Origin: Acidimicrobiia bacterium
Lineage (GTDB): Bacteria > Actinomycetota > Acidimicrobiia > IMCC26256 > PALSA-555
NCBI GenBank assembly: GCA_040881685.1
Contig: JBBECS010000054.1
Span: forward strand, 90,953 to 154,952
Direction of reading: 5' to 3'
DNA: 64,000 bases
Position numbers and translations under genes: made by a program. Positions 1 to 6,658 of the stretch are shown here, in pieces. The notes under the pieces were generated by a model. The model searched no databases and had not been told where the DNA came from. It was given only the letters and a program-made list of their open reading frames with translations. Every line of letters begins with the position of its first letter. Position 1 is the stretch's first letter.

Positions 1-1
1 C

Positions 2-433
2 GACAACGCGCTCTCGCTCCCCCTGAAGCACGACGACGTTCTCGCCGGGTTGCTTGCCCGAGCGCTCGATGCGCTCGGGCCCGAACAGGCCGAGACGCTC
101 GCCAACGAGGTCGGCTACGAGTACGGCCGCGTCCTCGCGGACCGCATGGAGCCGGGTGACGGTCACCGGTCGGCTCGGACCGCGGTCGCCGCGGTGGCCG
201 ACGCGCTCACCGCGCACGGGTTCGCCGCTCATGCCGAGGCGAGCGGTGACCAGCTGTCGATCGTGTCCGAGTGCTGCCCATTCGGCGAGACCGCGCAGCG
301 CTACCCGCACGTCGTGTGCGCGCTCGACCGAGGGATGATCCGCGGGATGCTCGCCGGCCTGTACGGCGAGACGTCACCGCACTTCGCGGCGAGCCGACCC
401 GATGGCGACGCCCATTGCGTCGCCCGCGTCTAG
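2..433 (+). CDS. SufR-like iron-sulfur regulator, C-terminal part (cut by left edge)
   Basis: The frame is open at the left edge, so the N-terminal DNA-binding half lies outside the window; about 143 codons remain. The visible part has the cysteine layout of SufR-type members of the ArsR-like winged-helix regulators: a CCPF motif, a second Cys after 13 residues (YPHVVC) and a last Cys near the C-terminus (DAHC). In that family these Cys bind a [4Fe-4S] cluster and apo-protein derepresses iron-sulfur assembly genes. The next gene, 9 bases downstream on the same strand, is a cysteine desulfurase, which fits that role. The function is inferred from Cys spacing plus context, because the helix-turn-helix is not visible. 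Confidence 0.7.
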   Translation, partial: DNALSLPLKHDDVLAGLLARALDALGPEQAETLANEVGYEYGRVLADRMEPGDGHRSARTAVAAVADALTAHGFAAHAEASGDQLSIVSECCPFGETAQRYPHVVCALDRGMIRGMLAGLYGETSPHFAASRPDGDAHCVARV

Positions 434-442
434 ACATCGATC

Positions 443-1594
443 TTGCCCCGCACCTACCTCGACCACGCTTCGTCCTCACCGCTTCGTCCCGCGGCACTCG
501 ACGCGATGCTCCCGTACCTGCGGGAGCATCACGCCGACCCTGGCCGCGTGCACTCCGACGGGAAGATCACCCGAGTCGCGGTGGAAGACGCACGCGAGCG
601 TGTAGCCGCCCTGTGTGGCGCCCGCCCGCGAGAGGTCGTGTTCACTGCCACCGGCACCGAGTCGGTCAACACCGCCGTGTGGGGTGCAATCACCCGCGGT
701 CTCGAAGAGCACAGCACAACGCGTGCCCACGTCGTCACCAGCGCGGTCGAACACTCTGCCGTCCTCGATGCGTGCCGCCGGAGCCCGGTCGACGTCACGT
801 ACGTCGGTGTCGACCATCTGGGTCGGTTCTCGGCCGACGAGGTGTTGGCCGCCCTCCGTGAGGACACCGTCCTCGTGTCCGTGCAGCTCGCCAACCACGA
901 AGTCGGGACGCTTCAAACCGCGGTGCCAGAGATCGTCGCCTCGGCGCGCGAGCGGGGCGTGCTCGTCCACGTCGACGCGTGTGCGGCCGCCGGTCACATC
1001 ACCCTGGACTTCTCCGACCTGGCCGCCGACCTCTGCTCGGTCACGGCACACAAGCTCGGCGGCCCCAAAGGCGCGGCCGCGATGCTCGTGCGACGAGGCC
1101 TGCGGGTGCCGCCCCTGATCGTCGGCGGCGCTCAAGAACGGGCACGGCGCGGTGGCATCGAAGACGTGCCGGCGATCGTCGGCTTTGGCGCCGCGGCGGC
1201 TGAGCTCGCCGAGGGCGACCGGCTCGCACTGGAGGCCAAGACCGCCCGAAAGCGGACCGACCGGCTGTTGGTGGGTGCGCTCGGTGTCCCCGATGTCACC
1301 CAGCTGGGTGACCCCGATGCCCGCTTGCCGAACCTCGTGTGCCTCGGGGTGGGCGGCGTCGAGGCCGAACCCGTGCTGCTCGGACTCGACCAGCGCGGCG
1401 TGGCGGTGCACTCGGGATCGTCGTGCTCGAGCGAGGCGCTCGAGCCGTCGCCGGTGCTCGAAGCGATGGGAGTCGATGCGGACAAGTCCCTGCGGGTGAG
1501 CGTGGGCTGGAGCTCCACGGATGCTGATGTCATTGCGTTCACGGCCGCGTTCCCTGAGGTCGTCGCCAAGCTGCGAGCCCTGCGGTCGGACTGA
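443..1594 (+). CDS. Cysteine desulfurase (NifS/IscS-type class V aminotransferase)
   Basis: A PLP enzyme of 383 aa that removes sulfur from L-cysteine to supply iron-sulfur cluster or other thio-cofactor synthesis in the cytosol. It starts with the family opening YLDHASSSPLRP. The PLP lysine is in TAHKLGGPKG (Lys204) and the persulfide-forming Cys is in the loop SGSSCSS (Cys328). The start is TTG, nine bases after the preceding SufR-like gene, with no clear ribosome binding site, so translation is probably coupled. Length is normal for the family. The neighbouring regulator and NfuA at 2965-3591 suggest a dispersed iron-sulfur assembly module. Whether it is the housekeeping or a specialised desulfurase cannot be told. 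Confidence 0.88.
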   Translation: MPRTYLDHASSSPLRPAALDAMLPYLREHHADPGRVHSDGKITRVAVEDARERVAALCGARPREVVFTATGTESVNTAVWGAITRGLEEHSTTRAHVVTSAVEHSAVLDACRRSPVDVTYVGVDHLGRFSADEVLAALREDTVLVSVQLANHEVGTLQTAVPEIVASARERGVLVHVDACAAAGHITLDFSDLAADLCSVTAHKLGGPKGAAAMLVRRGLRVPPLIVGGAQERARRGGIEDVPAIVGFGAAAAELAEGDRLALEAKTARKRTDRLLVGALGVPDVTQLGDPDARLPNLVCLGVGGVEAEPVLLGLDQRGVAVHSGSSCSSEALEPSPVLEAMGVDADKSLRVSVGWSSTDADVIAFTAAFPEVVAKLRALRSD

Positions 1595-1645
1595 CCGCCA
1601 CATGGCTCGGGAAGAGATCGTCGTCTCGTCGTTGTTGGAGGTCAC

Positions 1646-2107
1646 ATGATCCCGGTGAAGCGGCTCAACCACGCAGTTCTGTACGTTCGCGACGCGGCAC
1701 GGGCCGCGGCCTTCTACCGGGAGGCATTCGGCTTCCAGGTCGTCGCGGAGATGCCAGGAGCGGCGTTCCTACGGGCGGCGGGCTCCGACAATCATCACGA
1801 CCTCGGTCTCTTCTCGGTCGGTGACGATGCCCCCGGCCCCGCGCGCGGAGCCGTCGGCCTGTACCACCTCGCATGGGAGGTGCCGTCGATCCGTGATCTC
1901 GCGAACGGTCGCGACACGCTCACCCGACTCGGCGCACTGGTCGGCGAGAGCGACCACGGCGCCACGAAGTCGCTCTACGGCCGCGATCCCGATGGCAACG
2001 AGTTCGAGGTGATGTGGCTGGTCCCGCGGGACCAATGGGGCGAGCATGAGAACGATGCGTCGATTGCTCCACTCAACCTCGATGCGGAGATCGCGCGCCA
2101 CGGCTGA
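1646..2107 (+). CDS. VOC (glyoxalase/dioxygenase fold) family protein
   Basis: A 153 aa single-copy vicinal-oxygen-chelate domain. The N-terminus (LNHAVLYVRDAARAAAFYREAFGF) is the typical first beta-alpha unit, and LYHLAWEV and DPDGNEFEVMW supply the His and Glu positions where the fold usually binds metal. Such proteins act as glyoxalases, extradiol dioxygenases, epimerases or resistance proteins, and the substrate cannot be read from sequence. The ATG is chosen because GGAGG lies 4 bases upstream (1637-1641). It sits between the cysteine desulfurase and a DUF169 gene on the same strand with no clear functional link. Confidence 0.8.
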   Translation: MIPVKRLNHAVLYVRDAARAAAFYREAFGFQVVAEMPGAAFLRAAGSDNHHDLGLFSVGDDAPGPARGAVGLYHLAWEVPSIRDLANGRDTLTRLGALVGESDHGATKSLYGRDPDGNEFEVMWLVPRDQWGEHENDASIAPLNLDAEIARHG

Positions 2108-2141
2108 CGGAACGCCAAGAGCGGCTCGCTAGTCTGGCCGC

Positions 2142-2867
2142 ATGCCGACAACCCAGAGCTGGTCCGAGCTCGCGGCGGGTCTCACCGACACACTTGCGCT
2201 CAACGCGCCACCCATCGCGATCACGTTCTCCGACGCGCCGCCCGACGGAGTCGACGCGTTCGATGCACCGATGCCCGAGCCGATGCCCGACGGCCGCACC
2301 GGACGGGTGCCCGCGGGCTGCGTGTTCTGGATGCGCGCGACCGACGCGACGTTCTCCACCGTCGCCGAGGACCACGGGAACTGCTCGGTCGGCAGCATGA
2401 CGCACGGCTTCAAGACACTCGACGAGGTTGCCGGCAACTCCGACGTCGCCGCGTTGCTCGATTCGGGCTGGGTGACGATGGACGTCGTGCCGCAGATCCC
2501 GGTGATCACCGAGCGCCCGGGCGCGGTCACGTACGGACCGCTCGCCGACTCACCGGCCGACCCCGACGTCGTGCTCCTCCGCGTCAACGCCAAGCAGCTG
2601 ATGGTGCTCTCCGATGCACTGCCCGAGCTCCGCATCGAGGGCAAACCCCAATGCCACATCGTCGCGGTGGCCAAGGAGCACGGCGAGATTGCGGCGAGTG
2701 TTGGCTGCGCCTTGAGCCGCGTCCGCACGGGGATGTCGGCCAACGAGATGACCTGCGCGATTCCCGCAAGCAAGCTGGCTGACGTGCTCGGAACCATCCA
2801 GCACAACGCCACCGCCGACACGGCGGTCGCGCGCTACGCGGCCGAAGACGCCAAGCGCTTCCAATAG
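2142..2867 (+). CDS. DUF169 family protein
   Basis: A 241 aa protein that matches the DUF169 pattern: an N-terminal APPIAITFSD strand, a Cys-containing PAGCVFW segment, the HGNCSVGSMTHGF stretch and a later GCALSRVRTGM segment. DUF169 proteins are widespread and uncharacterised, often with conserved Cys and sometimes near redox or methanogenesis-linked genes, so no activity is assigned. A TAGTCT box ends 6 bases before the ATG, suggesting a leaderless transcript and its own promoter. It converges on nfuA across a hairpin-rich gap. The identification rests on recalled family pattern, not on an alignment. Confidence 0.65.
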   Translation: MPTTQSWSELAAGLTDTLALNAPPIAITFSDAPPDGVDAFDAPMPEPMPDGRTGRVPAGCVFWMRATDATFSTVAEDHGNCSVGSMTHGFKTLDEVAGNSDVAALLDSGWVTMDVVPQIPVITERPGAVTYGPLADSPADPDVVLLRVNAKQLMVLSDALPELRIEGKPQCHIVAVAKEHGEIAASVGCALSRVRTGMSANEMTCAIPASKLADVLGTIQHNATADTAVARYAAEDAKRFQ

Positions 2868-2882
2868 CCTCGCTCGTTCGCT

Positions 2883-2927
2883 GCGGCGCAGGGTACCTGC
2901 GCCGCGGGCGCTCGCTCCCTGGCGAGC
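2883..2927. terminator. Hairpin pair between convergent genes, probable bidirectional terminator
   Basis: Two inverted repeats lie in the 97-base gap between the convergent DUF169 gene and nfuA. The first has 10-base arms at 2883-2892 and 2896-2905 around a 3-base GTA loop. The second has 6-base arms at 2910-2915 and 2922-2927. There is no T-tract, which is common in high-GC actinobacterial terminators. The core of the first palindrome also occurs at 36215-36228 in a promoter region, so an operator role cannot be excluded. Confidence 0.5.
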
Positions 2928-2964
2928 ACCTCCGCTGCGCTCCGGTGCCGCGCGGTCTTGCGAA

Positions 2965-3591
2965 CTACTTCTTGGCGGACTCGAAGTAGGGGTTCGTGCC
3001 GGACGCGTGGTCGGTGACGTCGATCACCTTCTCGATCTCGGGCACACCCTCGAGGATCGCGACCTCGATGCCCTGAGTCAGCGTGACCGCGGCCATGCCA
3101 CACCCCTGACACCCACCACCCATGCGCACGTACGCCACACCGTCCTCCACCGCCACGAGCTCGGCAAAGCCGCCGTGCGCCGCAATCGCCGGGTTGATCT
3201 CAGTGTCGAGGATGGCGAGGACCTTCTGGGGCAGCTCACCCGAGAGGTCGGGAGCGGGTCGATCTCCCCACGGCGCCGCGGGCGCGGGGACGTTCGGGTT
3301 CTGCATGATCATCCCGGCGCCGGTGAAGTCCAGCGTTGCGCCCGAGAGCTTCTCGGCGCTGTCTCGGTCGAGCACCACCGAGAGATCGTCGTGTCGCTGC
3401 ACGATCCCGCTCGACGCCGCCTCTTCGAGCGGTCGCAGCTCCATCGTGTAGGTGTAGGCGCCGTTGGCTTCGCCGCTGACCTCGATCCACAACGCGAGCG
3501 ATTCGGCGTCGGGCTCAGCCGACCGCACCTCGAGGATCTTCGTGCGCGCTTCGTCGGTCAGCGTCACCAACGGATCCACCACGTCGCTCAT
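2965..3591 (-). CDS. nfuA: NfuA-type iron-sulfur carrier protein
   Basis: A 208 aa protein with two parts. Residues 1-110 form a degenerate A-type (IscA/HesB-like) domain that lacks the cluster cysteines (it ends MIMQNPNVPAPAAPWG). Residues 115-208 form a NifU C-terminal domain with the C-x-x-C cluster site at Cys161 and Cys164 (GGGCQGCGMA). NfuA proteins carry a [4Fe-4S] cluster at a subunit interface and deliver it to targets such as aconitase and radical SAM enzymes. Both targets are encoded nearby. A TATCAT box lies 6 bases upstream of the ATG, so the mRNA is probably leaderless, and this box overlaps the promoter of the divergent ATP-grasp gene. Confidence 0.9.
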   Translation of the reverse strand: MSDVVDPLVTLTDEARTKILEVRSAEPDAESLALWIEVSGEANGAYTYTMELRPLEEAASSGIVQRHDDLSVVLDRDSAEKLSGATLDFTGAGMIMQNPNVPAPAAPWGDRPAPDLSGELPQKVLAILDTEINPAIAAHGGFAELVAVEDGVAYVRMGGGCQGCGMAAVTLTQGIEVAILEGVPEIEKVIDVTDHASGTNPYFESAKK

Positions 3592-3596
3592 GTGGC

Positions 3597-3603
3597 CATG
3601 ATA
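3597..3603. promoter_or_regulatory. Overlapping divergent -10 boxes of nfuA and the ATP-grasp gene
   Basis: Only 17 bases separate the two start codons. On the minus strand TATCAT (3603-3598) is 6 bases before the nfuA ATG. On the plus strand CATGAT (3597-3602) is 6 bases before the ATP-grasp GTG. The two boxes therefore use the same base pairs and RNA polymerase could serve only one gene at a time. The -35 regions would lie inside the opposite coding sequences. This is read from sequence pattern only. Confidence 0.5.
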
Positions 3604-3608
3604 GGCCC

Positions 3609-4799
3609 GTGGCCCGGATTCTCCTCCTTCTGCCCACGGCGACCTATCGAGCCCCCGACTTCATCGCGGCGGCCCGCTCATTGGGCGTCGAGGTGGTCGT
3701 GGCGTCAGAGGAGAAGCCGGTCCTCGCCGACACGATGGGCGACCGGGCAGTGGTGGTCCCGCTCGACGAACCCGAGGCCGGGGCATCGGCCATCGAAGCG
3801 CTCGACGCACGACGGGGGATCGATGCGGTCGTCGCCGTCGATGACCAGGGAGTACTCGTCGCCGCGCACGCCGGCGAGCGCCTCGGCTTCCCCCACAACC
3901 CGCCGGACGCGGTGGCGCGCACGCGCGACAAGGCCGCGATGAGGGCGGCCCTCCAAGCGGCAGAAGTCCCTCAACCGCGCTTCGCCGTCTTCGATGATCC
4001 CGATGTCGTCCCCGACCTGGGCTTCCCGTGCGTCGTGAAGCCCGCGGGCCTGTCCGCGAGCAGAGGCGTGATCCGCGCCGACGACTCCGATGCCGCGCGC
4101 ACAGCCGCGCGCCGAGCCCACGACATCGTCGGCGGTGGCACGTTGCTCGTCGAGGAGTACGTGCCCGGCGCCGAGCTCGCCCTCGAAGGACTGCTCCGCG
4201 TCGGCCAGCTCGAAGTGCTGGCGCTGTTCGACAAGCCCGACCCCCTGGAAGGCCCGTTCTTCGAGGAGACCATCTACGTGACGCCGGCTCGCATCAGTGC
4301 AGACACGTCGATCCGCATCGAGCGTGTCGTCGCCGACGCCGCGGCCGCGCTCGGGCTGCGCGAGGGCCCGATCCACGCGGAGGTTCGCGTCGACGGCGAT
4401 CGAGTCTGGGTGCTCGAAGTAGCCGCCCGCTCGATCGGTGGGCTCTGCGCTCGGACCCTTCGCTTCGGTGCGGGGATCAGCCTCGAGGAAGTGATCCTGC
4501 GTCATGCGCTCAGGCGCGACCTCGACGGGTTGACGCGCGAGTCGATGGCGTCCGGCGTGATGATGTTGCCGATCTCCGGCGCGGGACGCCTGGTCGCAGT
4601 CAACGGACGAGAAGCGGCGCGCGCAGTGCCCGGAATCGTCGGCTTGGAGATCACGATCCCCGTCGGCCGCGACATCCGACCCCTTCCGGAGGGCGACCGC
4701 TACCTCGGCTTCTTGTTTGCGCGGGCGGCAACGCCCGACGAGGTCGAGGCCGCGCTTCGTACCGCCCACGCCGCCTTGGAGATCGAGATCGCGGGCTGA
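3609..4799 (+). CDS. ATP-grasp domain ligase
   Basis: A 396 aa protein with an N-terminal Rossmann-like pre-ATP-grasp domain (ARILLLLPTATYRAPDFIAAA), then the ATP-grasp core: nucleotide-binding Lys segment PCVVKPAGLSASRGVI, VEEYVPGAELALEG, and the acidic metal-binding stretch GPIHAEVRVDG...VLEVAARSIGG. ATP-grasp enzymes of this layout join a carboxylate to an amine or similar nucleophile through an acyl phosphate. The substrate is unknown. The GTG start is 6 bases after a CATGAT box. The following gene, 36 bases on, is a radical SAM protein, so the two may act on the same molecule. It could also be a stand-alone carboxylate-amine ligase. Confidence 0.85.
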   Translation: MARILLLLPTATYRAPDFIAAARSLGVEVVVASEEKPVLADTMGDRAVVVPLDEPEAGASAIEALDARRGIDAVVAVDDQGVLVAAHAGERLGFPHNPPDAVARTRDKAAMRAALQAAEVPQPRFAVFDDPDVVPDLGFPCVVKPAGLSASRGVIRADDSDAARTAARRAHDIVGGGTLLVEEYVPGAELALEGLLRVGQLEVLALFDKPDPLEGPFFEETIYVTPARISADTSIRIERVVADAAAALGLREGPIHAEVRVDGDRVWVLEVAARSIGGLCARTLRFGAGISLEEVILRHALRRDLDGLTRESMASGVMMLPISGAGRLVAVNGREAARAVPGIVGLEITIPVGRDIRPLPEGDRYLGFLFARAATPDEVEAALRTAHAALEIEIAG

Positions 4800-4835
4800 C
4801 GGACGGCGACGATCGACGCACTACGGTCGTTGGTG

Positions 4836-6197
4836 ATGCGCGTGCTGCTCGTCGCTTCGTATGAACTCGGCCATCAGCCGTTGTACGTGGCGGCACCAGC
4901 CGGCCTGCTGCGCGAGCGCGGCCACCAGGTCCGGTGCCTCGACCTGTCGATCGAGCCGTGGGATCCCGAGGCCGTTGCCTGGGCCGAACGAGTCGCGTTC
5001 TCGGTGCCGATGCACACCGCCATGCGGATCGCCCGTCGGGCGATCGAACGCGTGCGAGAGCAGCAACCGGAGCTTCCGATCGCATGCTTCGGCTTGTACG
5101 CCCCGTTCATGGCGGACGTGGCCGACCGCGCTCTCGGGGGTGAGACGGATCCAGCATTGATGGACTGGATCGAACACGGTGGAGGCGAGGGTGTCATCCA
5201 CCTCGGTCGAGGTGCGGCTCGCGCCGGCGCGCCCCTCCCCGCCCGGGATCTGCTCCCGACACTCGATCGCTATGCGCACCTGGCTGTGGACGGCGAGGAG
5301 CGGTTGGTCGGCTACGTCGAGGCGAGTCACGGTTGCGCCCACCGGTGCCGGCACTGCCCGGTGCCCGTGATCTATGACGGCCGCCTCCGGGTCGTCAACG
5401 TCGACGCAGTGATCGCCGACGTGACGCAACAGGTGGCTGCGGGCGCGCAGCACATCACCTTCGGTGATCCCGATTTCCTGAATGGGGCGCACCACTCGCT
5501 GCGGGTTGTGCGCGCGCTCCACGACCGGTTCCCCGACCTCACGTTCGACTGCACCGTGAAGGTCGAGCACGTGCTGCGCCACGAGGACATCTGGTCGGAG
5601 CTCGCGGCGGCCGGTTGCCTCTTCGTGGTCTCAGCCTTCGAGTCGGTGGACGACGCCACACTGGATCGGCTCGACAAGGGCCACACGGCCGGCGACGCGG
5701 CGCGTGCGGTCACCCTGCTGCGCGCGCACGGCATCGAGGTCCGCCCGTCGTGGATGCCCTTCACGCCGTGGACGAGCCTCGATCAGATCCACGCCTTGCT
5801 CGAGTTCGTCGCCGAGCACGATCTCGTCGCCAATGTCGATCCGGTGCAGTACACGATTCGGTTGCTTCTGCCCGAGGGCTCCCTGCTGCTCGGCCACCCC
5901 GACCTCACACCGCACCTCGGGCCATATGACGCCGAACGCTCGAGCTACACGTGGCGATCGATCGACCCCGCAATGGACGACCTCCAGCAGCGCCTCGCGG
6001 CGCACGTCGAGGCGCGCGTCGGCGCCGGTGATGACATCGCGCGCATCTACCAGGGGCTTCGGGCCGAGTGCGGTCTCGGGCCGGCATCTCTCCCCGCGGG
6101 GGTGAGCCAGGGACGACCGCGGCTCACCGAATCGTGGTTCTGCTGCGCGGAACCCACCGCCCATCAGCTCGGCGGGCTGCGTCAGTCAGCGATGTAA
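4836..6197 (+). CDS. Radical SAM protein with CCAEP tail
   Basis: A 453 aa protein with an N-terminal region that looks like a cobalamin-binding-type Rossmann fold (residues 1-150) without the DxHxxG cobalamin motif, then a radical SAM barrel with the cluster motif C-x3-C-x2-C at Cys167, Cys171 and Cys174, and a C-terminal tail with CCAEP at about residue 436. That tail matches the family described as CUAEP/CCAEP-tail radical SAM (seleno)proteins, where the second position may be selenocysteine; here both codons are TGC. The reaction is not known to me. The ATG at 4836 is chosen, with GTG 4833 and TTG 4830 in frame just upstream and a TACGGT box at 4822-4827. The end overlaps the convergent gene by 16 bases. 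Confidence 0.85.
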   Translation: MRVLLVASYELGHQPLYVAAPAGLLRERGHQVRCLDLSIEPWDPEAVAWAERVAFSVPMHTAMRIARRAIERVREQQPELPIACFGLYAPFMADVADRALGGETDPALMDWIEHGGGEGVIHLGRGAARAGAPLPARDLLPTLDRYAHLAVDGEERLVGYVEASHGCAHRCRHCPVPVIYDGRLRVVNVDAVIADVTQQVAAGAQHITFGDPDFLNGAHHSLRVVRALHDRFPDLTFDCTVKVEHVLRHEDIWSELAAAGCLFVVSAFESVDDATLDRLDKGHTAGDAARAVTLLRAHGIEVRPSWMPFTPWTSLDQIHALLEFVAEHDLVANVDPVQYTIRLLLPEGSLLLGHPDLTPHLGPYDAERSSYTWRSIDPAMDDLQQRLAAHVEARVGAGDDIARIYQGLRAECGLGPASLPAGVSQGRPRLTESWFCCAEPTAHQLGGLRQSAM

Positions 6198-6658
6198 CTG
6201 ACGGACTGGACCTTCCAGCCGGCCGCCTCGGTACCGGCGAGAGCAAGGTTCACGGCGCCACCCTCGTACGTGTACGAGCACGTCGGCATCCCAGGGTCGT
6301 CAAAGCAGCCTTGCCACGTGTACTGCGCACCTGCACCGCTGTTCTCGAAGATCTTGGTTGCGGCAGCTTCCGTCGCGCAACGCCCCGCCGCGGCCTGATC
6401 TCCGGCGATCCAGGACTCGACGAACGTCTTCGCCGCTTCTTCCGCGGTCGTACAGATGATTCCTACGGTCACCGGTGTTTCCCCGCCGGTCGTGGTCACC
6501 GTCACGAGCGTCGTCGTCGTCGAGCTGCTGGTCGTCGTGGTCGCGTCGATGGCGACGCTGTTGTTGTCGTCGCCGCTGAATGCCAGCACCACGCCCGCCG
6601 CGACAAGGACGAACACGAGCGCCGCGACACCGCCGAGGAGCCACCGCTCACGATTCAT
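6182..6658 (-). CDS. Secreted or membrane-anchored hypothetical protein with Thr-rich linker
   Basis: A 158 aa protein not recognised as a named family. Residues 6-30 form one hydrophobic segment (LLGGVAALVFVLVAAGVVLAF) with a short basic N-terminus, so it is a membrane anchor or signal. A Thr/Ser-rich linker follows, then an extracytoplasmic domain of about 100 residues with several Cys (IICTTAEEAAKTF, GRCATEAA, WQGCFDD, PTCSYTYEGG) that could form disulfides. The ATG start overlaps the aconitase stop by 4 bases, so the two are translationally coupled. The fold resembles small NTF2-like or lipoprotein-type domains in layout, but I cannot assign one. Confidence 0.6.
   Translation of the reverse strand: MNRERWLLGGVAALVFVLVAAGVVLAFSGDDNNSVAIDATTTTSSSTTTTLVTVTTTGGETPVTVGIICTTAEEAAKTFVESWIAGDQAAAGRCATEAAATKIFENSGAGAQYTWQGCFDDPGMPTCSYTYEGGAVNLALAGTEAAGWKVQSVSYIAD

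Noticed and set aside
6120-6170. Possible selenocysteine at the radical SAM CUAEP position
   Set aside because: The codons are TGC TGC, so the tail is the Cys-Cys form; there is no in-frame TGA and no need for a SECIS element.
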